The position numbers were made by a program, and so were the translations under genes. The notes beneath the pieces were generated by a model. It was given only the letters and a program-made list of their open reading frames with translations. It had not been told where the DNA came from and searched no databases. From NCBI GenBank assembly GCA_947179485.1, contig OX359248.1, positions 49,114,847 to 49,178,846 on the forward strand: a stretch of DNA of 64,000 nt. Reading direction: 5' to 3'. Source of the stretch: Allacma fusca (Eukaryota > Arthropoda > Collembola > Symphypleona > Sminthuridae). How positions within the stretch are numbered: the first letter of the stretch is position 1; every line of letters begins with the position of its first letter. Of this stretch, positions 37,258-50,627 are shown piece after piece.

Positions 37258-39534
37258 CTGTTGGGGAAAGAACAAGAACAAAAAACCAGGAATTAGTCAT
37301 CAAATTATCCTCATTAGTGCGGAACATGGAAATGGGCAGATCGGGGCAGAAGCACAAAACAAATTTATATAGACAGCGTATTTTGTAGGCAACGATAAGA
37401 TATACAAAGCACAGGAAGAATATACCCTGCACAGAGTAAGAATAATCAAGCAAGAGTTTCGCAATAATGTACAGCAGAAGTCATATATGTAATTACGTTA
37501 TACACATAAAGCCAGAATATATAGCTTGTAGATATAGAAATCAAGAATTCCTCTAATATTATCCCAGCAATATAACAAGAGAGGAATAGTGGTCACCATA
37601 ATGAAGGAGTTACCGTGTAGTCCTGGGTAATAATTGATACTGATACTGTCAGCAAGTGTGGTCATTAGAATAAAAGGAGGGCATATAGGAGGGTTCATTA
37701 ATTAGTTACAGCCAGGTGTATATACACATGGAGCTGTACTGTAAGCCTCCAATAAATTAGGTGTAGGGTGTGTAGCTCCATATAAAAAAAAAGCCAAGAG
37801 TAGGTAGATATATATATATGTATAGATATGTGAGTACAAGGAGGGGAAAATGTTGTAAATTATGGAGCAGGAGGTAGATGCTAAAAAGAAACAGTGCTAA
37901 ACAAACAGACAAAAGAGAATAGGACACAATCCCAAATGAAAGTGATGTGTGAGTTGTGAGTTGGTGAGCCCCATAGTCGTCAAAATATGCAACACAAAGC
38001 CAAGTCGACAGTCCAGAGTGACAGGCATGAAGGAAAACATGAACTGTCCATTTATGTGCACAAGATTTTTCAAAAACATGACCACCCTCTTGTCATTATA
38101 GGATTTTCAACAGCAATCAAAAGAGAGGGAGAGAGCTGATGAACAGGAGCTCGGAGATGTCAATACTACAAGCGTACATATTCATATATGTATCTATATC
38201 TACATACGTACAAACAAACATATTACTTTGCATACATATATCTATCTGTAGTAAGTATGTCCCAACAGGGACAAAAGTCTCCCCATTGGAGATGTCAGGA
38301 CGGAATGAGATTCATATGGTTTTTCCAGGGTGTGGGATAAACTCTGTTGTAAGTTACAATTGAAATGTTATGAATTTACATGTACGCAGAGAGGATCAGC
38401 AAATGTAAGGGAATCCTCCGTGTACTTTAATGCATGTAAATGAACTCCGGCCCAGCTGGTGGCTAACGCTCCAAAGCATATTTATGTTTGCCACATGTCA
38501 ACATCAATAGTGAGTTATCTGTGAAAACAACGCATATGTAGAGAGGATGCGGACTCCCAATCTCGGTACATTATGTAGGACCTTCCCTGAATATTGATGT
38601 GTAAGGGATAACAAAAGGATCAAATACTGTATGTTTAAAAAAAAATATCTGTGGAAGAGTATAACTTCCATGTACTAGTAAATTACAAGAATTTTTCCTG
38701 GATGGTGTAATTAATAGACTGGTGCCAAAAAAAATCTCTATAAATCCACAGAGATTAAATTCCTGGGAGAGAAACTAAAAGGAGAGTGTTACAGAGATGG
38801 CTTAACAGCTCATTAGCAAGCAATGCCAGATAATGTTGGAGGGTGAGGATGAGAGCTCCGGGGGGGAAAAAATGAATTTCGATTGGCACAATGTTGACAC
38901 GCTAATTTTATGTTAGGGAATAGTAATGTACAGCTGTGTATGCATGCTCTATGGAGTACTTCCAAGCTCATAATTGACACTGTATAGTTGTGTTTATTTC
39001 CCCAGTAAATTGGAACTGTCGTCTAGAAAGCTCCACATTTCTCCTTGTAAATTGCCTGTGGGCGAAACATTTTCATAGAGGAATTAGAATTTGGGAGTTA
39101 TCCCGTACATATTGCAATGCAATGTCATATGGAGGCCCGGGGAGAAAAATAAAGAGGGAATTTTTAAAGAGGGAAGTAAATAATGGTAGTAGTTGTGAAA
39201 TGTAACTTGTTTATAAAACCTATTTCAAAAGTAAATACTTTTGAGAGTTTGTGTGTTAGATACTTTTATGTATATGTATGTACATATGTGTGTGAGTGAA
39301 TGTGTGTGTGTAGAGAATAGAGAGAGAAAAAAGTGTCAACTGTGCTTAAACGCAAGATTTGTTTTTGTTCCAACAATTTGTGGTGATCCATCAGTCAGAG
39401 TCTTCGCGGCAGACGGGCTAAAAAGTCTATGAGGATTTACCGCAACCACAAAATATAAATGTGCTCCATCCTTCGTCGTCTCACTTGCTGGCAAATAAAC
39501 AAGCTCTCGGGATGGTTAAGGGAGATAGAAATGT

Positions 39535-39574
<40 letters not shown>

Positions 39575-41330
39575 TATGAAGGAGAGGAACAACATGTAAA
39601 AAAATCCTCGTTTATCTATGCACACAAAACACACACGCTCACATATGGAGATGATGATGATAGGAGCAAACACATGGTGCTCAAGTTAACACTTTGGGAA
39701 GGAATAAAAAAAATTACTTTGTTTTACTGTACCCTACATTCTTGCCCTGAGTCTGTGTACATAATCCTTTTGGCACAAGGGTCTTAAGAACATTTGCAAA
39801 ATGAATTCCTCTTCATCTCCAATACTTGTCTTCATTTTGTGGAAGTTTGGATGTGCATAAGTTCATATATGAGGATTGTGAGTTCCCCTACTGTCACAAT
39901 GGTTTAAGTCCCGTCATAACATAGGGCATGTACATACGTACTTCTACAAGTTTTTCTCACATAGAAAATGTTCTCTATTTGTCATGATTTGCTATCCCCC
40001 ACAATTTCCTAAGAGCTAGTGTTCGAGAGCAGAGTTATTTTTCAACCTTTTTTTCCCCCTTCTGTCTCTCTCTCTCTCTCTGTTTCAAAAGCAATGGTCC
40101 AATTCCAGTTGGAAGGTTTAAAAGATGCGGAGTGTGTATTTAAATAATCGTCAAAAACACACCCAAAGCATAGCTAATTACATTACAATTGTCAGTTACA
40201 GAGGACGAAAACATTTCGGCTCGTTGCGGAAAAACCATCAAAACTATTGTAAGACTAGGAGATGATGTTCGAGCCAAGAAAGAAAAAAAATAGGTTGACA
40301 CTGCTCCTTGACTCATCATGAAAGGATGAGAGTACATGTGTAATCTCGGGCTTGTTCATCAACGTATTACTTTCTACATTGCATTGGTTTTGGCATGTAT
40401 TTAAATACTAGGGAAAGGAATAGAAGGGAAAAAAAAGAGTTTCCCGAATTGAAGGAACACATGTGGGATTTTTTTTTATCTTCTCCTCCAAATTCAAAAG
40501 TCATCTCAATCTCCCCACACGTCTCTTCAAATTGCATTTCCCTTGGAATGAACATGTTCATTTGGAAGATATTCCCTGGTATCTGACGATATGCTGTTCA
40601 CATTTTTTATTTCTTCACGGGATGTAATAGTGAAACCATAGAGAGTTTTTAAAATAACATAAATTGACAAAAGCTGGGAACAATTTCCGATGCGGAGACG
40701 CATCCCATGTACGTACAGCATAAATAAAGCAGAGGGGGGAAAAAAACATAAATGAGAAGAAGCGGGCCCACAAAAAGGGTAACTTAATCTAGAATGAATT
40801 GGCATATGGCAAAGCATTTGAGACAGTCAGCACTTTTTAAAATGTAAAAAAAAAATTCTGTATTATTTCCCTATGGCTGTATCTTATTTGTGTGTGTGTG
40901 TGTGTGTGTGTGTTTGTGTTACATATAAATAAGTGAATAGGAAATTCCTTCCGTTCTGTCACTTGCTGGTTTTGTGTCACACTCTTGGGAAAATCTAAGG
41001 TGAAGTTTATGGTTCATTTTTTTTGTCCCTTTTACTCAAAGGAAACATATTTTTGGTTTCAATGTATAGTTTCAAAATACTTTTAACCTCAACTTCATCC
41101 ATTAAGCTGACGATAGTCCTCCTTGTTTTTTTTTTTTTTGAAACTTTAACGAGAATGCAAATGTGTGAGTTTACTTTAAAAGAGTTAAAGAGCTGTGTAC
41201 ACACTGCGCAATGAGACATTGAGAGATATAAAATAATAGAAATTCTCAAGTAAGTACAGAAAGTACAGTTGTCGTTCCCGTCTCTCAAGCCATTTAAATT
41301 GTGTATAGAGTTTAACCATCAGTCACTCAC
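37258..41330 (-). other. gro: Intron between divergent exon A and the YYEMSYG exon (4073 bp)
   Basis: Bounded by GTGAGT at 41330 and CCAACAG at 37258. It contains a GA tract at 39541-39570, a TG tract at about 40889-40913 and AT-rich unique sequence. No third copy of the 64-nt exon was seen here. Confidence 0.85.
39541..39570. repeat. (AG)15 microsatellite
   Basis: An uninterrupted AG run in the intron between exon A and the YYEMSYG exon. Confidence 0.9.
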
Positions 41331-41394
41331 CATCACGTAATGTCTCTGCATCTCGGATTTTTCTTGCACCATTTTTTCACACTCGACTTTCAAG
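41331..41394 (-). CDS. gro: groucho Q-domain exon, version A (divergent member of duplicated pair)
   Basis: A 64-nt exon with acceptor TTTCACAG and donor ATG followed by GTGAGT. One base (C) completes a serine codon, then 21 codons start LKVECEKMVQEK and end MQRHYVM. It encodes the same Q-domain segment as 52089-52152, in the same phase, but differs at six positions: V for L, M for L, V for A, Q for S, S for I and M for I in the second EKxE block. Codons differ at many silent positions as well, so the duplication is not recent. The open frame, the intact splice sites and the conserved ends (LK-ECEK and QRHYVM) argue for a functional alternative exon, not a decayed copy. It sits next to the exon beginning YYEMSYG, separated by a 4.1-kb intron. 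Expression is inferred, not shown. Confidence 0.93.
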
Positions 41395-42109
41395 CTGTGA
41401 AATATGTAATATAATATAAATCTGAGGAAAAAATACATACGCGACAATTTCTCATTTCCTTTTTTCCTTTCACTTAGTCTGTCCTTTTTACAATCATTTC
41501 TATGTAAGTCGGAGTATCGATGCAGCTTATTTTTCCGATGCAAATGATCCTTCAAACTTGGATTCTTTGCTAAATATTTTTGCATAACTGGGAATCTTAA
41601 ACTTATTTATTTTCATCAGAATTTCCCGCCAAATTCTTGTATCTTATTACACCTCAAGACTCAAAGGATTTTTATGAGTCAAAGTCGACTCAAAAATATT
41701 TATTCCCAGGGGAAATTTTGAAAGATTGTTTTGAGAGGATTATTTCAATGCACTAAAAAATGTAAAAGCCATTTTATTTCCTATTATTTTTCCCGCCAAA
41801 TCTTTTGATTTGTTTTCTATGACCAGTGAAATAATTCTTGGAAGCATCACATTGAGCGGACAGGGTTAAGGGCACAATTACACATTACTCTTAATAATAG
41901 TATTATTATTACTTACATACGTTAATCTACATCAGACCCGTATATTAAAAATTAGGGAAATCTACTAAATATTAATTCTAACATCCACGCATAAAATACC
42001 GCATAAAATACAGGCATTAAATTGTTAAAAAAATAAAATCCAGTGGTAACTTTTCCCTATCCCTTTGAAATCTTCTATAATTTTTACAGGTAAGTACTTG
42101 ACTCTTGGT

Positions 42110-42740
42110 AAGTCACAGCCGAGCTTTAATAATAATTGATGAAATTGAATTCCCACCAGAGACTTTCCCTTTGAAAGGCTCATAATGTTGCAACCCCATC
42201 AAATTAGTAATTACACGATTAATTTAATTTACTACAAATTGTTATTATTCCATTAGTTGGTATTAGCCCGTACCTCCAGACATACACATATAATTATATG
42301 AGTAACAAGTAATTAGTATAGGGACGACGACGGAAGGGGAGAAAAAAAAATCCTTGAAGCCGTAAGATTACTTAATGCAGTTACTTCCCATAATTATTCA
42401 TACAACACATAGAAAATAAAATAATGTCACAAAATCAAAACATGGACAAGTCCCGAAGCGTGACGACTCCTCATAAAAATAAGGCTAATGGTCCTGCCCA
42501 TAATCAAAGAACAAGTGGACGGACTCTACTCCCCCTGAAAAGGCCGGAGAGTTGGAATTATCACGCGCACTTCCGTGCTTCCCCTTAATTAGGAGCCGTA
42601 TTACAAAACATTAATTATTTGCTTTTAACTCCAGACAATCATCACAATTTCAGCACTCTCCCTCCCCCAAAGCATGTCGTCATCGTCACTCCTTCCCCAG
42701 CCGTCCCACGCTATGGGTGCTAATTAAATTGCAAGGAGTT
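42110..42740. promoter_or_regulatory. AT-rich block with clustered homeodomain-type words (candidate enhancer)
   Basis: Many TAATTA, ATTAAT and TTAATTAGG words occur here (for example near 42210-42240, 42305, 42395, 42585 and 42610), mixed with less repetitive GC-containing sequence. There is no open frame and no microsatellite. It lies in the intron between the paired 64-nt exons. An enhancer role is inference from composition only. Confidence 0.2.
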
Positions 42741-44960
42741 TTTATAAGTACCGAGTCCCAGCATTCACTTGCTATACAAAAATCCTCCCTCCTTTATAAA
42801 AGCATTTTTTTTCCTATTTAAAAAAAAATCACAGTTCCATTATAAAAGATTCCATATCTTTGGCTTTTACATGCTTAACTTTTTAAACAAGCTAAATTAT
42901 ATCCAAGCTTTCCATTGACTTCAATGCATTTTTTTTTCTCCTGAATCAGGAGTCTGTCTGCACTTTTAAGTAAAATTTTACTTCTTTTATGGAGGAGGGA
43001 ATTTTGTACATGCAAATCAAGCTACATACATCTGTACTTGTACATTTAAAAAATAATGTTAGAGGATTGCGGACACACATTGTTGGTTTCCTTGAAAAGT
43101 GGAGCCCGCTCCTTGAACTCCTCGATCCGCCTTTGTGTGTGTGGTACAATTGCAAATAGGAAAATCACCGTGTGTGCGACAATCACAATAACGTGATCAA
43201 TAATTTACGAGACATTTACGGTGGTCAACCACGCGAATGACAATTTCCCCCCAAAATATTTCCTCAGCTTACAAAACCTCAAGGCTTGAGTACTACACGT
43301 CCTCCTATGTACCAACTACCACCACATTTCTATTTCAAACTTCATGTGGTGGTTACATATATTTACCCACAGCATAATATAGTCACCTCAGAGTCATACA
43401 TAAAAATGTGTCCGCATACAGACCCATAGATATATAGATATGCAGACACACACACACACACACACACACACATCCACATCCATGCCCCAAGAATATTTAT
43501 GACTCGAGAAAAAAAAGCAATATTCCAGTCGCCAATTCAATAAATCACTGAATTATTTTCCTTTCTAGACTAATAGTCACAGTTAAAAAAAATGGCGACG
43601 GAAATCGTCTGAGACTTACTCCAAATTCTATTTCTACAAGTATAAATCCCCCGTATGAATAAACTTTCTATGAGGTGCTTGTATTTCCACTGAACAGGGG
43701 ATTTGTTCGTGTGGCGTCCTTTAAAAAAGTATGACAATTGTATATGTCACTTGGAGCTTGTAATGTTAGAGTAAATAATTATAGGGTGGAGGGAGTATTT
43801 CTTAAGTATTTTTGACCCCATAGAGATGTTGCTGTTGTAAGGGGGCCCTTTATCACATATAGAGAGAGTAGACTGAACTATAAATTCCTCCACATAGAAC
43901 CTTGACCCTCTAACTGAATCAATTACACTCACAATTATTATGCCAATAAAATTCTCAGCTCAATTCCAGAAATAATAAAAAGGAGGAAAGAGGAAATCAG
44001 CTTCGAAACTTTCCCATGACAGGTGGCAGTTACGACAGAGCCATATTATTTTTGAAGGGATGTTCTTGTAGACAAGTTAAGGCCCCGAATTCACCAACTG
44101 GGGAAATATGGAGTGTCCACACAAGGTGAAATGTATTTTTAATGGACTCTACGTCGACGTGGATGCTTTACAGTAGAAATCTTTCTCCTAGATTCGTATC
44201 CAATGACCATTCCTCAAATCCAGTACTTTCCCCTTTCACAGTGTTCAACTTCCCTCATAATTTTCATTTTGAAGGGAAAGCTCAAGAATTACCATAAACT
44301 ATGGATTCAGGTCTCAATTACAGGGAAATTATAGGGAAATAAATTTATTTGTAAAATCTAGAATGTGTGTTAATTCTGAGAGCTCATATTATAATAAGAG
44401 AGGATTAACAACGCTGAAGTCTCAGCTTGCCCCATAATCTTACAATACATTCCAAATTGGAAAATGTGAAGGTAATTATATAACATTGAAATTATAAAGG
44501 TTGCACATGGCACGTCCCATTGGAGGGAATAAGGTTAAACATGACAATCAATGGATTTAATATTCATTTGAGTTCCTCAGGACTTAATGCACACGGACGG
44601 ATAGTGTACGTACATACATCAAATGGAGAGCTGGCTAAAGTGCAGGAGCACATAATTATAAATAGTGTAGTAATTACTTTCCCGAGTGAAATTAATATTC
44701 GAACATGACAATCAGAATGATTCCCAAGGGCTCCTGGGCTGGGCCAGAGTATCTACATCAGGAGGTTGTTTTGTGTTTGTGTGTGTGTGTGTGTGTGTGT
44801 GAGAAGAGAAGTGGATGGAAAACAAGTAGCAGTATTTGCCCAGCACTGCAGTCATTTCTATTCTCATGAGTAATTACAATAGCTGTTGAGACTCTACAAG
44901 GAAATAATGGACTCCGTCTTACTGCATTACTGCATCTCAGACAGGCATGATTGCAAGATT

Positions 44961-45052
44961 TACAGTGGGCCCTCTCTACATGGGACATGGGGGAGAAACT
45001 TTGGATTTTAAAGGAAGGTCTCTATTGTATGTAGAGATACTAGTGTACTGTA
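44961..45052. mobile_element. Short MITE-like element with TACAGT...ACTGTA ends
   Basis: The left end reads TACAGTGGGCCCTCTCTACA and the right end reads GTAGAGATACTAGTGTACTGTA, whose reverse complement resembles the left end. The interval is about 92 bp, flanked by or including TA. It looks like a nonautonomous Tc1/mariner or pogo-type element with no coding capacity. Confidence 0.4.
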
Positions 45053-45562
45053 CACCTATAGCTGGGCATACTATATGTACGTCCCTCGTATGTATCTACT
45101 TGTATTGAGACGCTCATACATATATATATATGTAAAACCCAATTTTTTCCCTCTCATAGGTAATAATTATTGTAGGTATGGTGTAAAGACGGTGAGGCTC
45201 TGGGTTCGTGACATTGTACAAGTCCAGTGTTTATAGTGTGTACAGGAGGAAATGTAATATAGGAAGGGAGGGATAGAGGGTCCGTGGATGGATTGATGGT
45301 TGGATCATGATGGCGTGCTTCCTGATTACCATTATTAATGCACGCCAAATAAACGTACGGAATGAGGGAATGGATCGGCCATCAGTCAAGGAGCTGTAGC
45401 TACTATGGGGTCAGGCCCCTCTTAGCCTCTCTCCTTCCACCATATAAATCAATTCCAATTCATTATTAAGGCAACCACATAACCATGATCCATCTTCTGA
45501 CATGACAAATCCTGATTGCATTTATTCTCCAACCGGAATAATTATTATCCTCCAACTATTCA

Positions 45563-45591
45563 ACACACACACACACACACACACACACACA
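45563..45591. repeat. (CA)n microsatellite
   Basis: About 14 CA units. Confidence 0.88.
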
Positions 45592-48500
45592 TTCCCAATA
45601 TGTAATTACATATGTACTGGCATGCGAGCCGAATATCCCCCAAGACACATTGCAAAAACAACTGATTTCAAGAGAGTGCTCCCCACACTAAAAAAAACTC
45701 CCATGCTCCAAGTATCTAATCTAAAGCTACATTTTTTCTCAATAGTACATATCTATAAGGCGGGAGAGGAAATTAAGAAAAATCCCTACAGTGCACTCCA
45801 ACTAACAACAGTGTACTAACAACAACCCCCTGAAACCACCAAATTTGAAGGATCTCTAAAAGAAATAATAATTCGCTACTACAATAACGGAGGACTTAAG
45901 GATAAAATTTAGCACTGCAGTCTATGGGGATGTGTCCAGTTATTTTTGAACCCCTTCGGAAAACAAGCTCTTCCCAGGGGCAGCCTCCCCTGGTGAGAGC
46001 ACACTGTAAATAGATTTTTCTATATACAGATACATATGTAGATACGCCTGTGAAAAAAAAATGTAGACACCTCCAGTACATATTTGACGGAGAAGATGGA
46101 GGATTAAGTGAGGAAGAGAGGAGAGCATTAGAGCATGATAATCGACGCAATAAAAGCATGTTTAAATCCCCAGCGTTATTATGTGTTGTGGTGTGTGTGG
46201 TTCGTGATGGCAAAATCATGACTTGGGGAATCCGAGCTTGTCATGTGTGAAATCTTTATAGATGAATCGCTTTTTCCAAGGGATTTCATCCTCACTAACT
46301 CAACTCCGCTCTGAGCGTGCATAAGTAGATGGATGAAAACTTTTACAGGGAGTGAGAAAGATTCTCACATGTGTGTGTATGTGTATGTGTGTGTGTGTGT
46401 TTTATGTATACATATGTAACTGCTGTATAGATAGCTGTAAGTACATCCATTTCATACAGGTCTTTTACATTGAGCGCCGCTGGAGTTCAGAAAAAAGTCA
46501 AGTGCTAACGATGATCCGTACTCCGTTGGAAGACAAACCTCATTGTGCGCATTAGTTGTTCACATCTTGACGTGGGATCTTATCGGGAAAGACTCAACTT
46601 GTGAGGACTAAACAACTTACGGGAGATCATTTCCAAGGAGAGAGAGAGATATCAGAAGGGAAGGGAGGGGACCACCCTCCATGCTTTGATCATACAACGG
46701 CTAATCTTCTCTTTCCTTATGCCTCAAGCCAGTCTCAATCTCCTTCCTTTACATATCCATTCCATACATTACACATGGATAAGGACAGCCTTCCAAGTGA
46801 GAACCTATTTATAAACATGTTTATCATCTCTCGTATCTGTAGCAATCGCTTTTACGAAAGCACGATTATTACAAGTTCCTACAGTCGACTCACAATCCTC
46901 ACAGCTCTCTCCCTCTCTCTCTCTATCTCTCAATCGTGCTCTTATAAGGATGAAAATTATCTTCAACGGAAAAGGAATTATTTCATAGGGAATATTTCAA
47001 CTCCAGCAAAACTTCTTTTACAAGGAAGTCTCGGACAGTCAAAGGATCCTGTACAAATCCAGAGCAGTGTTCATTTTCGACAGCAAAAGAGCAGGTTCGA
47101 ATTTAAGGTATAGATACTGTAAGACCCGTTGACCACAATGCAATTTTTTATCTTGACAAGAGCAAGTGTCTCTGAAAATAGTTAAATTTAGGCCTTGTTG
47201 AGAGTGCTTATAGCGAGTCGCTCCCTGTAAACACATGACGAGGGCTAGGGCTAATACTCCACAACCATGACAAAAGAGAAAGAAACCAGAGCTAATGGTT
47301 CGTGCTTGTCACAATCCTTGCACCGTCACAGCTTTTGTGTACAATTGATCCGTTCAAAGTCACTCCGGATTTTTATCAGGACAGTCTCATTCCAACATTT
47401 TTTTATTTTATTTGTGTCATGCTCCTTATATTTTATTAAATGAGACGATGTGCTCAGCATTCCCAGCATAGGGATATATAATTACCAGAAAAAATCAACT
47501 CAATGTCAATTTAGCCTAACTCCAGCTTACAAAACAGTCTCTCGGCAAGGAATTACTCCCAGACATTCCAACTCAATAGTTAATAATGGACGATTAGCCT
47601 TTTTGGTCCTCATATAAAATATCTACATTGACAGTGAAGAGTTTATATGTGTTACAGTATTGTAATGAATTCCTAATTTAGGAGTAGAATGCATACACAT
47701 GTAGATATGTATGTATGTATGTAGATCAAGAGGGGAAAAAAACTATTCAGGATTTCCTCATAGTCTGCACACACAATGCTCACCACCCCACTGGTTTATT
47801 ATTCTTGGGAGTCCTTTGTTATGGCTCCAGAGAAATGTGAGGATGTAAAGTAAGTCGTTCCAAATCCCGACAAAAAATCCTCATTCATCTCTCAAGACTC
47901 AGTTCAGAGGGATTAACTTGTTTGTGTATTTGTTAGTGTATGTGTGTGTGTGATTGTGTGTATGTGGAGGTGTTTAGTTTAGACTACGTACAATGATTTT
48001 TTCTCTCGCCCATTTACTCCTTTCTCCCCTTTCCCACTGTTTTCAATGCCAGGGAGGATTTTTTTACGAGGAACTACAAACACATAATTACATATATACA
48101 TAGCTCCATTCAAATTTTAATACAATGACTTGAAAGTGATCAAATGGGGAACTTGATATGAGAAACTAAAAAGAGTTCTTAAGAGGGGTGGAATAACCCC
48201 GAAACTTTCCCAGGGAGAGAAACCAACCCATAATGAGATTTTATACACGGAGGACTGTAACGTACAACCCAAGAGGAAAACTATACTGGAGTTACATTGT
48301 GTATGATATGGTGAAAGTGACAGAGGGAAATCTAGAGAGTAGAGCCTGGTTATGAGAGCCCCTTTTTGTTTAAAAAAAAAAGGGTTTTTCATCCATTCAA
48401 AATTAATTCCTTACATTCCTGCTCCCTACAATGTTAATTTACTCACTGCATACAGACGTGTAATTATGTGTCTACATATATGCAAAACACTGGGGTCTAT

Positions 48501-50588
48501 TCCCTGATGCTCGTCTCATAAGAGATCACGTTGTGAGAGAAATTTCTCTACGGGAGAAAAACTTTAGACACAATCCCCTTTACCGCAATGTTAATTTTCC
48601 TGCTTTCTATTCCTGTAGCTACAGTCCACTGCTTTTGTATCAGAGTCCGTTCTTTTCTTTAGGGAGAGAGAGGAAATTTTTTTCTAGAGGGACAAAATCA
48701 TTTCAGGATGTTCCTTCAAATAATGGAGCGTTAATTTGTGTTTGTAGGAGTGGAAGATAGGATTTTGAGAAATTCTGGGGAATTCCAGGGTGCCTTGAAT
48801 AGAGACAGTTTACTGCACTTGACTGTATCTATATATGAGGAACGTGGAGGGAGACAAATGGGGAAAGGAGCGCTTGTTGCGGAAGGAGTCCAACAGAGCG
48901 GAGGAAAGAGCATATTTTTTTTCTGAGGGAGCTATCTAAAAAAAAAGAGTGAAGGGAAGAGAGCAGAGGACGAAATGGAAATGTTCCTTCCTATGGTGCA
49001 AGTGGAGCGGAACAAAGTTGAAAAAATTTCAATACATTATTTCCCATTTCCCAGCTCTACCCTGGCACACACACACATCCCATCATATTATAGGACTCAG
49101 TAGGTATATCTATAAGTGAGTGCTGCAACAACAATAGCTACTTTCCATCCCCACAGTTATTGTTTGAAAGACCAGTTTTGTTTCATTTGCCTCGTTTTTT
49201 TTTGAGATATAGATGCACACAGCCCTCCCTGCAAAACACTTGCAAAAAGGAATTTCATTCAATGTACATACACAGTAGTGAACTCTCTCTATAAAAGTAT
49301 CCCCAAAAATTCAGACAAAAAATACCCTTTCAAGCTTATAGTACAACACTCAAAAATAAACATTTACTATTGAATGGAAAGGCACTCCAAATTTTTTGAA
49401 TACAAACAAAAAGCTGGTAGAACCTCAAAGGGCGGTGGCTGTAGTTAGAATGTCCTGTAACTTTCTCTCCTTTCCCCTTACCATATAACTCCTAGACTTT
49501 ATCTCAAAGTAAATACAATTTTTTGCAATTATATACAAACCACACTGTAGCCCTAGCCTATGTACGTGCATACATGTAATTGTAAACTGGAGATTGCGTC
49601 CGTAATAAATTTAGCATATATTCCGCAGTCCTTTCTCCCTGAGTCCTCCATCTTGCCTTGTCTTGTGTAAGTACCTCTGTATGTATTTTGATTTACTATA
49701 AGTACAATAGATGTGTCTAGATATGTAGATACGTATATGGGAATTTATAGGAGGCCGTATAGAGCCGCCGTCGGAGAAAGAACAAGGGAAACCACGGGGC
49801 CACCGCTGATCTTCCAGGAAGCATGTACGTATGTATGTATGTAGATACTAGCCCATATGTACATACAAGGATAACTTCAAGTAGTGGGGACGTAATTCTC
49901 TGTACACACATAATTATATAGGGGTATCCAACATGACTTCCCATACGTTGGATATTACCTACAAAATACTTTTACAGAGATAAATGGACTTGGTATTAGA
50001 CTTTTGGAAAAGTTCCAAACAGCCCACTCGTGTTGCTTGTAGGAGATGATTACATATCTACTTTTCTTACATGTACACAATTTCCTCTGCTTTCTCCTTT
50101 TTTTTTAAATATCTTCCCTCATGACTGCATAGTATATGTGTGTGCAGGGCTCGGCTGGGAATTCTCATGTTCTGGAGATATTCATTGCTCCGTATGCATT
50201 CCCATAACTTTAATGGAATTATGAGCATAGGACTTTATGTGTGTAGGACTACTGTGTCCCCATTACAGAGGGACCATGTATTCATTTATGTCAAAGTATA
50301 TCTATAGAGTTTCCTTATGCAGGACTGTTTATGTGTGTCTACTTATGTAAGAATTGAGTATAAGGGGACTCATGCATGGGTTTAAGAAATGTGGGATGTG
50401 AGTCTATGTAGGAACTATTTCATATAGTCTGCGGGGTCTGGAGGGACGGATGAGTTATTAAAACTTGTTCACGAGTAATTCAGCAAATTATTCGCAGAGC
50501 TTTTAAAGCGTCTCCCACTTTTTATTTATATGACCACAGCCCGTTTCATCACACGAGAGGAATTAAGAGGAAGCCGTGAAGGAGCTAG

Positions 50589-50595
<7 letters not shown>

Positions 50596-50624
<29 letters not shown>
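50596..50624. repeat. (GA)n microsatellite
   Basis: About 14 GA units, 1.5 kb downstream (transcript sense) of exon B. Confidence 0.88.

Positions 50625-50627
<3 letters not shown>

Noticed and set aside
47090-47110. tRNA B-box-like GGTTCGAAT
   Set aside because: No matching A box, anticodon arm or acceptor stem could be built around it.
46601-47113. 170-residue plus-strand open frame
   Set aside because: No recognised motif, includes a CT repeat, and lies inside a groucho intron; most likely chance.
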